Positions 53,365 through 62,574 of a DNA stretch of 64,000 nucleotides are shown here, in pieces. The notes beneath the pieces are model-generated. The model searched no databases. It worked only from the letters and a program-made list of their open reading frames with translations, and was not told the origin of the DNA. This DNA comes from CAZDXJ01 sp050303615 (GTDB lineage: Bacteria > Pseudomonadota > Gammaproteobacteria > Methylococcales > Methylomonadaceae). Location: positions 62,001 through 126,000 of the forward strand of contig JBNLCC010000086.1 of assembly GCA_050303615.1 (NCBI GenBank). Reading direction: 5' to 3'. The first letter of the stretch is position 1; the number at the start of each line of letters is the position of its first letter. The translations under genes and the position numbers were made by a program.

Positions 53365-53555
53365 GTGTACTTCGGAGTTTACCTGCCTGGATGAACACAA
53401 CAGCAGGCAAACTGCTTTAGTGCTGCAATTCAAGGTAAACGGCAGCTAAGTTTTATCAAGATTAATTTTCCGCAAAGGGAAAATAGTATGGTGGTTTTTG
53501 ATTCCGCGGACAAAAATTTAAGGTATCTCGACATTACAGTAAAGGGTTGTTGTTA
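53365..53555. other. Gap where leuB usually lies
   Basis: About 190 bases between leuD and asd with no gene. ATTTTCC (53465-53471) and GGAAAAT (53478-53484) form a short hairpin, and GTAGGTGTAC...GTTTACCTGCC after leuD is a weak stem. No isopropylmalate dehydrogenase sequence is recognisable in any frame. Confidence 0.55.
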
Positions 53556-54578
53556 ATGACAAAAAAATATAACGTTGCAGTTGTGGGTGCAACCGGAGCA
53601 GTGGGCGAAGCGATGCTGTCCATTCTTGAACAACGAAATTTTCCGGTAGGGGAGGTATACACCTTAGCCAGCAGCAAATCCGCCGGTAAGCGGATCGCAT
53701 TCAAAAACGGGTCATTAACTATTCAGGATCTGGCTGATTTCGATTTTTCAAAGGCGGAAATAGGACTGTTTTCCGCAGGTGCCGCTGTTTCCGCTGAATA
53801 CGCGCCGAAAGCGGCCGCCCAAGGTTGTGTGGTGATCGATAATACCTCGCAATTTCGCTATGATGAGGATATCCCCTTGGTGGTGCCGGAAGTCAATCCC
53901 GAGCAAATAGCCGCCTATAAGAACCGGGGGATTATTGCTAATCCGAACTGTTCCACCATTCAAATGCTGGTAGCATTGAAACCGATCTATGATGCGGCCG
54001 GTATCAAACGTATCAACGTTTGCACTTACCAGGCGGTCTCAGGTACCGGCAAAGAGGCGATTGAAGAACTCGCCACGCAAACGGCAAAACTGCTCAATGG
54101 CAAACCGATTGAAAGCCGGGTTTATCCCAAGCAAATAGCATTTAACGTTTTACCGCAGATCGATATTTTTATGGAAAACGGCTATACCAAGGAAGAGATG
54201 AAAATGGTTTGGGAAACGCAGAAAATTTTTGCCGATGATTCAGTAAAGGTCAATGCTACTGCGGTTCGCGTTCCTGTATTTTACGGTCACTCGGAAGCGG
54301 TGCATGTTGAAACCCGCGATAAAATTGATGTGCTGACAACCAGAGCGTTATTGGAAAAAGCCCCTGGCGTTACACTATTAGATGACAGAAAAGACGGTGG
54401 TTATCCCACCCCGGTTACCGAGTCATCAGGTAATGATAATGTGTTTGTCGGACGGATCAGGGAAGATATTTCATGTGCGAACGGCTTGGATTTATGGGTG
54501 GTGGGCGATAACGTGCGTAAAGGCGCGGCTTTAAACAGTATACAAATTGCTGAACTGCTGGTAAAAAAATTCATCTAG
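53556..54578 (+). CDS. asd: Aspartate-semialdehyde dehydrogenase
   Basis: A 340-residue NADP enzyme that reduces aspartyl phosphate on the lysine/threonine/methionine and diaminopimelate path. Seen: NAD-binding VVGATGAVGEAML, nucleophile Cys132 in NPNCSTIQM, the YQAVSGTGKEAIEEL segment, and PVFYGHSEAVHVET. Start ATG at 53556; two TTG codons lie upstream in frame. It is followed by fimV, as in pseudomonads. Confidence 0.95.
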   Translation: MTKKYNVAVVGATGAVGEAMLSILEQRNFPVGEVYTLASSKSAGKRIAFKNGSLTIQDLADFDFSKAEIGLFSAGAAVSAEYAPKAAAQGCVVIDNTSQFRYDEDIPLVVPEVNPEQIAAYKNRGIIANPNCSTIQMLVALKPIYDAAGIKRINVCTYQAVSGTGKEAIEELATQTAKLLNGKPIESRVYPKQIAFNVLPQIDIFMENGYTKEEMKMVWETQKIFADDSVKVNATAVRVPVFYGHSEAVHVETRDKIDVLTTRALLEKAPGVTLLDDRKDGGYPTPVTESSGNDNVFVGRIREDISCANGLDLWVVGDNVRKGAALNSIQIAELLVKKFI

Positions 54579-54650
54579 TCTAAGCTTATGGATTGTATAT
54601 AACTTTTTTCGGAATAAAACTGTGGTAGATATCTGTGAAGGAGAGCGTAA

Positions 54651-57254
54651 GTGCGCAATTTGACTAAAACTATAGCGGTTGTGACGTTAATGGCGCCGGT
54701 TGCTGCGCATCCGTTAGGTATAGGTGATATTGAATTGCACTCCGCTCTGAACCAAACGTTAAACGCTGAAATTTCACTGTATTTGGCAGAAGGGGAAAAC
54801 CTGGGAGATATCCAAGTAAGTCTCGCTCCCCCGGGTAAGTTTAAAGAAGTGGGTATTCCCAGAAGCTATTTTCTATCGCAGATAAAGTTTCAGCCTATCG
54901 TTAAACCTGATGGCAGCGTGGTAATTCAGTTAAGTTCGGCTGGCGTTGTCAAAGAGCCTTATTTGGATTTTTTACTTCAAGTCAGTTGGCCTAATGGAAG
55001 TTTATATAGGGAATTTTCAGTGTTGATGGATCCGCCGGTGACCTACCAGCAACCGGTAACTGCCGCATTGTCGGTTCCGGAAGCGGAACGGCCGTTAACA
55101 CCGGGCTCTGTCTCGGGTATCGGCAGTACAACACCGGTTCCCGAACGGTCACCCCGTGCCCGGTTTCAAAATCTGCAAGCTGAAGGACAATACGGTCCTA
55201 CCCGTAGAAACGATACCCTCTGGGAAATCGCGCAGAAAGTCAAGACGCATGATGTTTCCGTAGAGCAAATGATGATCGCTTTATACGAGGCGAATCCCCA
55301 AGCATTCTATAATGAAAATATCAATACCTTGATGGTAGGGAAAACGCTTAAGGTACCGGAAAAAGATATTGTCCTCAGGCTCTCGAGAAAAGAAGCCCGC
55401 GCGGAATTCAGTCGACAGACTAATATATGGAAAGGAAATGTAGCAGCTGCCAGGCATGATGAGCCGGTAACGGTCACCGAAGAGGATGCCAGTCATTTGA
55501 AGCTTGTAGCGCCTGGCGAAGGAGATGTTGGCGAGCAGGAACTTGTGGCGGCCAAGCAAGTGGACATTGATGAGGCGGCTATTGGAGAACTTGCCGCAGA
55601 AGAGGCAGTCGAGACCGAATTGGGACAAGAAAACAGGGAAATCAAAAGCCGCTTGGAAAAACTGGAACAGCAATTAATTGCGATGCAGAAAATGCTCGCA
55701 TTAAAGGACGAACAACTTGCCGCTTTGCAGAGAGAGAAAGCAAAAGCGGTACCAGCTATTGAGCCGGAAACGGCTGTTCCTCCGGAACCCGTTGAGCAAC
55801 CGGCAGAGCGAACTACCGAAGCTGTTAAACCCGTTGAACAACCCATAAAGCCCATTGAGCAACCGGTGAAACCGGTTCCGGAAGTTAAGCCTGGACCGGC
55901 TGTCAAGCCGGTAGTGACAACCGGTCCCGATAATACGGCGTATTATATGACGATCGGGGGCGTTGGTTTTAGCGTCCTCGGTCTTCTTGGATGGCTTTGG
56001 TGGCGTCAGCGCCGCTTGGAGGAAGAAGATAGTACTGAAAGTATGTTCGCCGCCTCCAGTGAAATTATATTACCTGAAACCGACCAGGAGTTATCCATTC
56101 CTGTCGTTGATGAAAAGGCTTATGACGCGGATACGGTAGGTGAAAGTTCTTTTTTAAGCGAATTCATTCCCAGCGATTTTGACGCTTTCGATACCGAACA
56201 TGCCGAGGTCGACCCCATTTCCGAAGCTGATGTTTATCTTGCCTATGGTCGTTACCAGCAGGCCGAAGATTTGATGCGTCAAGCTATTGAAGAAAATCCC
56301 GAACGCGATGAATGCAAATTAAAGTTGCTGGAAATCTTTTTTGCCAATGAAGACAAAGCATCATTTGAAAAATATGCTAAACAACTGGCTGAATCGGGCA
56401 AAAAGGATGAGGTGGTGTTTTGGGCCAAAGTCGCCGAAATGGGAAGTGAATTTATACCGGAATCCGCATTGTTTGATGAAACAGCAACGGCTGATTTTGA
56501 TTCGGGCCGAGCATCTCAAGCCGCTGACATGGAAGAACCTGAAAAACAGCAAGATTCCGCTCAGGAAGTTAAAGCGGCGTCAATGGATGTTGCAGAGTCC
56601 GAAATGGATTTTGATTTGCCAGAATTGGATGCTGAAAAAGAACAAACTGACGCCGCTGAATCCGATGTGGAAGCGGTTGATATGGAAACGGAAAATTTCG
56701 ATTTCGAGCCTCATGATGACAACGATGAAGCGCCCATCCGCTTGGAGAGTGTAGAAACATTGGATGATCGTTCGGAATATGATACAAGTGCCAGTGAGCA
56801 GGCATTCTCTGAAAATCCATTCGAAGAAGGAGTGGATAATGATCAACGGCTTGAAAGTATCGATTTCGATATCGATCTGGAAGAACCGGCTGATTCAATA
56901 CAGTTGGATTCCTCATCCGAACAATTGGATACGGAAGCCTCGGATGAATTCGATTTTACGCGAAATGAGTCATCCGGGCCCGGTTTAAGCAAAGATTTAT
57001 CCGGGCTCGATGATTTTAGTTTCGATTTTGATCTGGACAGTTCTTTAACGATTGACGATGAAACTACCGACGACGAAGATGCCGCTATTAACCTGACCGA
57101 AATGGATGAATTTGAAACCAAGATTGATCTGGCCAAAGCCTATATTGATATGGGAGATCCTGATGCTGCCAGGAACCTCGTCGGTGAAGTTTTGGAAAAT
57201 GGCAGTGACGACCAGAAACATAAGGCTCAGATCCTATTAAACACGTTGCAATAA
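54651..57254 (+). CDS. fimV: FimV/HubP family polar protein
   Basis: A large inner-membrane organiser of 867 residues. Signal peptide near MRNLTKTIAVVTLMAPVAA; periplasmic N-terminal FimV domain (LGIGDIELHSALNQTLNAEI); a LysM-like segment RRNDTLWEIAQKVKTHDVSV (about 180-235) that likely binds peptidoglycan; a Pro/Glu/Val-rich linker (about 380-420); one transmembrane helix MTIGGVGFSVLGLLGWLWW near 430-450; a long acidic cytoplasmic region; and the C-terminal FimV tail (KIDLAKAYIDMGDPDAARNL). Such proteins organise polar machinery and type IV pili. The GTG start follows GGAGAG. It is longer and more acidic than the LysM-only relatives. Confidence 0.9.
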   Translation: MRNLTKTIAVVTLMAPVAAHPLGIGDIELHSALNQTLNAEISLYLAEGENLGDIQVSLAPPGKFKEVGIPRSYFLSQIKFQPIVKPDGSVVIQLSSAGVVKEPYLDFLLQVSWPNGSLYREFSVLMDPPVTYQQPVTAALSVPEAERPLTPGSVSGIGSTTPVPERSPRARFQNLQAEGQYGPTRRNDTLWEIAQKVKTHDVSVEQMMIALYEANPQAFYNENINTLMVGKTLKVPEKDIVLRLSRKEARAEFSRQTNIWKGNVAAARHDEPVTVTEEDASHLKLVAPGEGDVGEQELVAAKQVDIDEAAIGELAAEEAVETELGQENREIKSRLEKLEQQLIAMQKMLALKDEQLAALQREKAKAVPAIEPETAVPPEPVEQPAERTTEAVKPVEQPIKPIEQPVKPVPEVKPGPAVKPVVTTGPDNTAYYMTIGGVGFSVLGLLGWLWWRQRRLEEEDSTESMFAASSEIILPETDQELSIPVVDEKAYDADTVGESSFLSEFIPSDFDAFDTEHAEVDPISEADVYLAYGRYQQAEDLMRQAIEENPERDECKLKLLEIFFANEDKASFEKYAKQLAESGKKDEVVFWAKVAEMGSEFIPESALFDETATADFDSGRASQAADMEEPEKQQDSAQEVKAASMDVAESEMDFDLPELDAEKEQTDAAESDVEAVDMETENFDFEPHDDNDEAPIRLESVETLDDRSEYDTSASEQAFSENPFEEGVDNDQRLESIDFDIDLEEPADSIQLDSSSEQLDTEASDEFDFTRNESSGPGLSKDLSGLDDFSFDFDLDSSLTIDDETTDDEDAAINLTEMDEFETKIDLAKAYIDMGDPDAARNLVGEVLENGSDDQKHKAQILLNTLQ

Positions 57255-57271
57255 TCCAGTATTGAATAATC

Positions 57272-57299
57272 AAAAAAGCCTCGGTAAAGATGCTTTTTT
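57272..57299. terminator. Weak bidirectional terminator
   Basis: AAAAAAGC (57272-57279) and GCTTTTTT (57292-57299) pair around a 12-base loop between the convergent fimV and Hpt genes. The A and T runs on the two sides suit both directions, but the GC core is short. Confidence 0.5.
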
Positions 57300-57675
57300 A
57301 CTGGCCGTTCAAAATATTGAATATCGGAGTCTGGGCTTTTATCAAATGATTAATTTGTGATTGAAGGTTAAGTAAAAGAAGTTGCGCGTTTGACGTGTCT
57401 TGTCCAAGTAAACAAACCTCCAATAAATAAGCCGGTAATTGGATATTCGCTAATCCACAGAAACCGACTGATCCGTGTAATTTATGAGCGATCTGGTAAG
57501 CGGTAGAAATATCTTGTTTTTCAAGTGCGTATTGAATTTCCTCAGCCTGGATGGGCAGTTCGAAAAATAGTTTTTCAAATAATGATTTCGCTAAACTTTC
57601 ATCATTGGACGTCTTTTTCATAACCATGTTGACATAATCAGCAGCAGACGGGAGAGAAGGATTTTTTTTCGGCAT
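57298..57675 (-). CDS. Histidine phosphotransfer (Hpt) domain protein
   Basis: A stand-alone phosphorelay protein of 125 residues. The phospho-accepting His lies in AYQIAHKLHGSVGFCGL, the HxxKHLHG-like motif of Hpt helices, and the surrounding residues are helical. It probably receives phosphate from a hybrid kinase elsewhere; no hybrid kinase is adjacent. The start is ATG at 57675 or an internal Met. Confidence 0.78.
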   Translation of the reverse strand: MPKKNPSLPSAADYVNMVMKKTSNDESLAKSLFEKLFFELPIQAEEIQYALEKQDISTAYQIAHKLHGSVGFCGLANIQLPAYLLEVCLLGQDTSNAQLLLLNLQSQINHLIKAQTPIFNILNGQ

Positions 57676-57808
57676 TCTGGGTTGATGATCAGCTGAATAA
57701 CAGTTATTTGCGCAGCAACCGGATTAATTTTTGACCTTGTTTCGGATGCCAGTCTGAGAGCATAGCAAATATCGAATAGCAATTACATAGGATTTAAGGC
57801 CAGGGTGC

Positions 57809-57837
57809 CTTGAAATTTGCAAAATAAACCCGATAAT
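57809..57837 (+). promoter_or_regulatory. Sigma-32-type heat-shock promoter of hsp20
   Basis: CTTGAA (57809-57814) is followed after 14 bases by CCCGATAAT (57829-57837), close to the heat-shock consensus CTTGAA-N13-15-CCCCATNT. The predicted start point would be about 55 bases before the hsp20 ATG. Pattern match only, but the gene identity supports it. Confidence 0.65.
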
Positions 57838-57899
57838 TATTTTATCAACAATCCATAATCAAACTTTATTAAACAAACTTAGATTAGCTGGAGGTCGTA

Positions 57900-58337
57900 A
57901 TGGCTATTACACGTTATGAACCATGGGGTTTACTCAACCAACTTCAAAAGGAACTCGAAAGGGCGTATGAAAGTGATACGCAGGAAGGTTCCATTGCTAC
58001 AGCGGAATGGGCACCGGCTGTCGATATAAAAGAAGAGGCTGAACGTTTTATCATACATGCTGATATTCCGGGGGTTAAACCCGAGGGAATCGATGTCAGC
58101 ATGGAAGATGGTGTTATTACTATTAAAGGTGAAAAGAAAACCGATGCCGCAGTAAACAAGGAAGGCTACAAGCGCGTCGAGAGAATCTCAGGCACTTTTT
58201 ACCGTCGTTTTTCATTGCCCGATACTGCTAATTCCGAAGCGATAACCGCAAAGTCCTCCAACGGGGTTTTGGAAATATGTATTCCAAAACGTGAGGCTGT
58301 GAAACCCAAGAAAATTACTGTCGATTCAGTGGAATAA
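57900..58337 (+). CDS. Small heat-shock protein Hsp20
   Basis: A 145-residue alpha-crystallin-type chaperone that holds unfolding proteins. Seen: N-terminal WGLLNQLQKELERAY, the alpha-crystallin domain (about 45-135) from WAPAVDIKEEAERF to GVLEICIPK with IHADIPGVKPEGIDVSM, and the I-x-I/V-like C-terminal KKITVDSV. GGAGG precedes the ATG. A sigma-32-like promoter lies upstream. Confidence 0.93.
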   Translation: MAITRYEPWGLLNQLQKELERAYESDTQEGSIATAEWAPAVDIKEEAERFIIHADIPGVKPEGIDVSMEDGVITIKGEKKTDAAVNKEGYKRVERISGTFYRRFSLPDTANSEAITAKSSNGVLEICIPKREAVKPKKITVDSVE

Positions 58338-58340
58338 TAG

Positions 58341-58376
58341 AATAAAAAAAGGAGCCTTCATAGGCTCCTTATTTTA
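58341..58376. terminator. Rho-independent terminator between hsp20 and the sensor kinase gene
   Basis: AAGGAGCCT (58349-58357), a TCAT loop and AGGCTCCTT (58362-58370) form a 9-bp stem, with a run of A residues on the left and ATTTTA on the right. It lies between convergent genes and can serve both. Confidence 0.85.
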
Positions 58377-58410
58377 ATAACTCCCGGCTTAATCTTTGCG
58401 GCCGAATAAA

Positions 58411-60201
58411 TTAGACAGATTTCGGCAACGTAAAATAAAATGTCGCTCCTTTGTTTTTTGTACTTTCAAAACGTAACACGCCGTTATGTGCTTCAATGAT
58501 TGACCGGCTGATAGAGAGGCCCATACCCATACCCATGCTTTTCGTCGTATAAAACGGTGTGAAAACTTGCCGTTTTTGTTTTTCGTTAAATCCCGGCCCG
58601 TTATCTTTAATGCTGACTTCCACCTGATTCTGTTGATTAAGGCATGTATGTATAATCAATAGCTTATGATGTTTTTCCGGCATTGACTGCAGCGCTTCAA
58701 AGCTGTTGCGAATTAAATTTAATAATACCTGCTCAATTTGTATAAAATCGGCATATACGGTGGGAAGCGAATCGGAAAGGTCGGTTTTGACTTTTATCTG
58801 TAACTGCAAAGTTTCATTATGACATAACGCCAAAGCGGTTTTAACTAATTCATTTATATAGACTTTTGACGGATGAATTTTACGTGATCTGACAAATTCT
58901 CTCATACGGTGAATTATCTGGCCTGCTTTGATAGCCTGTTCATTCGCTTTGTTCAAAATCTCAATAATTCTGAGCCGATCAAAGTGTGGAGATTGGAGAA
59001 AGTTCAGGCAAGCCTGGGTATAGTTTGCAATAGCGGTCAGCGGCTGATTGACTTCGTGGGCTATCCCCGATGCCATCTCCCCCATCAATCCAAGACGAGT
59101 CACATGGGCCAGTTCGGATAGGTGTTCCTTGTCTTTTTGTTCTTTATATTTGCGTTTGGTTGCGTCGCGTAAAATACCGGTATAAAAACGTTTATTGTCA
59201 ATTTCAAATTCGGCAAGCGATAAATCGATGGGAACCAGTGTCCCATCTTTGTGCTTGCCCTGAAACTCGCGAATTGATCCGACAAGATGGGATTTATGGG
59301 TATTAAGGTAATGGCTTAAGTACTTATCATGTTTTTTTCCGTCTTTTAAAGGCATCAGCACACTGATATGCTGACCCAGCAATTCGTTTCTTTGGTAACC
59401 GAAAATGGTGGTGACTGCTGCGTTAATTGACTCAATGATACCGGAATCGTCAATAGTGATAATACCTTCCACGGCAGCATTAAAAATGGAATTGAGTTTC
59501 GCTTCATGATCCATTAATTCCCGCCTGGATTTAGCGAGTTCGGCAACTTTCTCCTGTAGTTCACGATTAGTCTTTAATAACTCTACGGTTTGGCGAAAGA
59601 CTTTTTCTTCCAATTTGAGGTTGAGTTCCCTTATCGTTGCTTCAGCCGACTTGCTTTGACTAATGTCGTTAACTGTCATCAAAAATAGACAGGTGTTGTC
59701 GGAAACCCTGGCAGCCATGCCATGTAATTCGACGGTGGAATAATGTGTTTGGTTGGCTTTAAGCCTTAATACAATTGAATTTTTTTTCGGATATTTCGAC
59801 AACGAATTCCAAAAATATAAGAATTTATTTTTATCTTCCTGAAGAATAAATTCCGCCAGTTTTTTGTCGGCTAAATGTCTTTTTTTGTGCCCCAAAATAT
59901 CAGCAGCCTTTACATTAGCCTGCAGGAAAAAGCCATCTTCGTCCAGTGTTAGATAACCTAGCGGTGCAAAATCATACAATTGCGCGTAACGGTCACGCGA
60001 AAGTGTCACGTTATGCTGATTTTCCCTTAGATTTTCGTTCTGCAGCACCAGTTCTATTTGGCGGGCCTGAAATTTGTAGAGCAGATCTTCAATTTCCGTA
60101 CGAGACATGCGCTGCAAAGCAGCTCGATTTCCGGAGAAGACCGGGTCCGTCGGAATAAGACTCTTACCGTTATCATTAATGTTGCCGGAAAAATTTTTCA
60201 T
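58411..60201 (-). CDS. PAS histidine kinase, FixL-like
   Basis: A soluble sensor kinase of 596 residues with no membrane segment. Order: a first PAS domain (about 70-185), a coiled coil (about 190-235), a second PAS domain (about 236-350), HisKA with the phosphorylated His382 in GIAHEVNQPLTAIANYTQ, and a HATPase domain with NLIRNSFEAL, DNGPGFNEKQ and MGMGMGLSISRSIIE. The second PAS keeps the oxygen-sensor FixL pattern: KHDKYLSHYLNT with His291 as candidate heme ligand and Arg311 in GSIREFQGKHKDG. Heme binding is inference, as some non-heme PAS domains share this pattern. The response-regulator gene is upstream on the same strand, 190 bases away. Confidence 0.85.
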   Translation of the reverse strand: MKNFSGNINDNGKSLIPTDPVFSGNRAALQRMSRTEIEDLLYKFQARQIELVLQNENLRENQHNVTLSRDRYAQLYDFAPLGYLTLDEDGFFLQANVKAADILGHKKRHLADKKLAEFILQEDKNKFLYFWNSLSKYPKKNSIVLRLKANQTHYSTVELHGMAARVSDNTCLFLMTVNDISQSKSAEATIRELNLKLEEKVFRQTVELLKTNRELQEKVAELAKSRRELMDHEAKLNSIFNAAVEGIITIDDSGIIESINAAVTTIFGYQRNELLGQHISVLMPLKDGKKHDKYLSHYLNTHKSHLVGSIREFQGKHKDGTLVPIDLSLAEFEIDNKRFYTGILRDATKRKYKEQKDKEHLSELAHVTRLGLMGEMASGIAHEVNQPLTAIANYTQACLNFLQSPHFDRLRIIEILNKANEQAIKAGQIIHRMREFVRSRKIHPSKVYINELVKTALALCHNETLQLQIKVKTDLSDSLPTVYADFIQIEQVLLNLIRNSFEALQSMPEKHHKLLIIHTCLNQQNQVEVSIKDNGPGFNEKQKRQVFTPFYTTKSMGMGMGLSISRSIIEAHNGVLRFESTKNKGATFYFTLPKSV

Positions 60202-60391
60202 AACAACACTTCTTTTTTATAAAAAAAATTTGACAATTAAGTAATGTAATACGTTCCGTTCATAAAATCGGAATGGTAACCAACCCGCGAGCAGCGATGA
60301 TGGTTGCAAAATTCAGCGGCCGTCAGATTGTTTAGCGGTAACTAATCAATCCATAACGGGATACTATTTTCGTTAAAGCATGGGATCGCAT

Positions 60392-61015
60392 TTATAGTTG
60401 TCCGCAGGTGAACGCCATGACGATCAGATCACTTAAGCTTTCGGCCTGCATTTTTTCCATAACATGTGCTCTATGTATATCGACGGTACGGTGGCTGATA
60501 CCGAGAATTTTTGCTGCTTCCTTGTTTGAGCTGTTTGTAATAATCAATTTCATCACCTCTTTTTCACGAGGTGTTAATGTATTGAAGCGCTGAAGGATTT
60601 CCCTTTTAAGGCTCAACTTTTCCCAGTTTTCGAACTGTTTTTGAAACGCTTCATCGATACGTTTTAACAATAGTTGGTTATCAAACGGTTTTTCAAAAAA
60701 GTCTACTGCACCGGCCCTGAAGGCTTTTGATGACGTAGTCACGTCGCCATGGCCGCTGATAAATATGATGGGTATCTCGACACCTTTGTTGATTAATATT
60801 TCCTGAAGTTCTATGCCGTTGATGACGTTCATCAGAACGTCCAGAATCAAACAGCCAGGCTGGCCCGGACGAAAATTCTCCAAAAAAGACTCTGCGGATT
60901 CAAAACAACTAACCGTAAAACCGGCTGACTCCAATAACAACTGCAGCGAGTCGCGTACAAAGAATTCATCGTCGACGACATAAACAGTGGCGTTCTGCTT
61001 ATCAATAGTCATCAT
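60392..61015 (-). CDS. FixJ-family response regulator
   Basis: A 207-residue regulator. The receiver domain (about 10-125) has VYVVDDEFFVRDSL, the phospho-acceptor Asp59 in GCLILDVLM, ISGHGD with the switch Ser, and the Lys of FFEKPFDN. A LuxR-type DNA-binding domain follows (TPREKEVMKLIITNSSNKEA, AKILGISHRTVDIHRAHVM). Sequence and context fit FixJ partnered with the downstream FixL-like kinase. Start at ATG 61015 or the next Met. Confidence 0.92.
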   Translation of the reverse strand: MMTIDKQNATVYVVDDEFFVRDSLQLLLESAGFTVSCFESAESFLENFRPGQPGCLILDVLMNVINGIELQEILINKGVEIPIIFISGHGDVTTSSKAFRAGAVDFFEKPFDNQLLLKRIDEAFQKQFENWEKLSLKREILQRFNTLTPREKEVMKLIITNSSNKEAAKILGISHRTVDIHRAHVMEKMQAESLSDLIVMAFTCGQL

Positions 61016-61564
61016 AGGCTCGTATTACCGGCGAAGTAAGTCAAAACTTTACGATAGATTTGTATTATAAGGATATAGGTGCCATTACTTAGAACCGGCG
61101 CGGAAACTTGATGAATTAGATGATAAACATTTTGCGTAAAAGAAACTTGTAAAGTCAATTTGTTTCTTATTTTGGGATACGAGTAGCGGTATAGTTATCG
61201 CAAAGCTAGGTTTTTTACCCGACTACACTGTTGCTTTTTATCAAATATAAACATTTGAATCCGGAAGGATATCGTTGATTTGTCAATTCAAAAATTTAGT
61301 GGAATAAGTAGTTTAACGAATTGTTCCAGGGTCGGAATAAGATAAAATGACTGTAAAACGAAATTGCATGTAGGACAGATGCAATAACAGATGCTGAACT
61401 AATTTGAACGAGGCCCTGTATAAAAATAATTACGATAAGGAATAAGAACGGGAAGTTTTTAAATTAATTTTTATTGCTGTTTTGCATTAACCGGCAGTTT
61501 CAAGATAAGTCATTCATGGTCAAATGACAATTTTTGGAAACAATTCTTTAAACTGAGGTGCATT
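61016..61564. other. Long AT-rich intergenic region
   Basis: About 550 bases with no gene recognised in any frame, between the divergent FixJ-like regulator and the plus-strand M41-like gene. It must carry both promoters. The sequence CGCAAAGCTAGG near 61199 resembles a piece of a cyclic-di-GMP-I riboswitch, but the rest of that fold is missing. No strong terminator or repeat was seen. Confidence 0.5.
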
Positions 61565-62164
61565 ATGAAAACTAGTACAGTTATTGGAATACGCGACCAC
61601 TTAGTTCAGACGCATCCCTATTGTGATATTTATCATAAAGCCGCCCACTTTGCAGGGATTTATATGACCAGCAAAGTTTACAACCACCGGGCCGGAAATT
61701 CTAATATTACACAACTGCCAAAACTCAAACGGGATAACGAACCCTTAAATCTCAATGAATGCCCGGAAAAATTGGAAACGGATATTGTCAATTTGTTACT
61801 GGGGCCAATTGCCGAGGCTAAATATGTCGCGGCATGTGACAACGAAATTTTCAATTGTAAACTGATCGATTTTAACGCGTTGAATTATTACAGCGGCACA
61901 AACGATCTTATGTTAGTTGATGAATATCTGCAGTGTTTAACACCATCCAAAAGTGAACGGATTAAAAAGAAGGCAGAGTTGTTTGGCAAAGCTTTTGATT
62001 TTATTAACGATTGTCGCAATTGGAAGGCTGTTACCCGATTAGCCGAATATATGATTGAACAAAATAAAAGCACGATTGATTTTTCAGAAACTGTTTCTGC
62101 GCTTGAGTGTTTGGAAAATGAGCGTAGGCACGAATATGCGGACCGGTGGCGAAGCCATGCATAG
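61565..62164 (+). CDS. M41-peptidase-like protein with degenerate zinc motif
   Basis: A 199-residue soluble protein. YHKAAHFAGIYM (His24, Lys25, His28) lies where M41-type metallopeptidases have HEAGHA, and LETDIVNLLLGPIAEAKYVAA matches the second conserved region (LLAGPIAEA) of that group. The catalytic Glu is Lys here, so protease activity is unlikely. The C-terminal part (YYSGTNDLMLVDEYLQ, WKAVTRLAEYMIEQ) matches the helical end of small stand-alone M41-like proteins. GAGGTG precedes the ATG. It lies near DUF2934, hsp20 and FixLJ-like genes, a stress-accessory neighbourhood. Family assignment is by eye. Confidence 0.6.
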   Translation: MKTSTVIGIRDHLVQTHPYCDIYHKAAHFAGIYMTSKVYNHRAGNSNITQLPKLKRDNEPLNLNECPEKLETDIVNLLLGPIAEAKYVAACDNEIFNCKLIDFNALNYYSGTNDLMLVDEYLQCLTPSKSERIKKKAELFGKAFDFINDCRNWKAVTRLAEYMIEQNKSTIDFSETVSALECLENERRHEYADRWRSHA

Positions 62165-62305
62165 TGAATAAGTATTTGTAATATAAGTAAAATTTACCTG
62201 ATTTTTCCTGCGTGTCCTGTTAATAAATTCTAAATTACGAGTGCTGTCGTCCGGTTTTTATGTCGATAATTCTTATTCAGTAACAAAATCTTTACGGAGT
62301 AGAAA

Positions 62306-62506
62306 ATGGCTGCCAAAGTCTCAAGAAGTAAAAATAGAATTGTTGCGAATTCTGCACAATCGTTAACGAAAACAACGATTCCGAATAGGGAAGCTAAAAT
62401 TGCCGAACTTGCCTATTATAAATCCGAAAGCAGAGGCTTCGCCCCGGGGCATGAATGGGATGACTGGCTTGAGGCGGAACGGGAATTGGCCGAAATCGAT
62501 GATTAG
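62306..62506 (+). CDS. DUF2934 family small protein
   Basis: A 66-residue protein. The C-terminal half AKIAELAYYKSESRGFAPGH and EWDDWLEAERELAE is the DUF2934 motif, usually found in short stress-associated proteobacterial proteins of unknown function. The N-terminal 28 residues are basic and disordered. GGAGT precedes the ATG. Confidence 0.85.
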   Translation: MAAKVSRSKNRIVANSAQSLTKTTIPNREAKIAELAYYKSESRGFAPGHEWDDWLEAERELAEIDD

Positions 62507-62574
62507 TACCTTGTAAAGATGGCATTTTAAAAGAGAGAATTCTCCAAGCCAAAAAAGCATATCTAAAAAACCGT

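Noticed and set aside
53365..53555. Remnant of leuB between leuD and asd
   Set aside because: No isopropylmalate dehydrogenase motif is present in any frame.
61195..61235. Stretch resembling part of a cyclic-di-GMP-I riboswitch (CGCAAAGCTAGG ... ACCCGACTAC)
   Set aside because: Only the short GCAAAGC-like core matches; the paired helices and the tetraloop-receptor arm are not recognisable, so it is not listed as a riboswitch.
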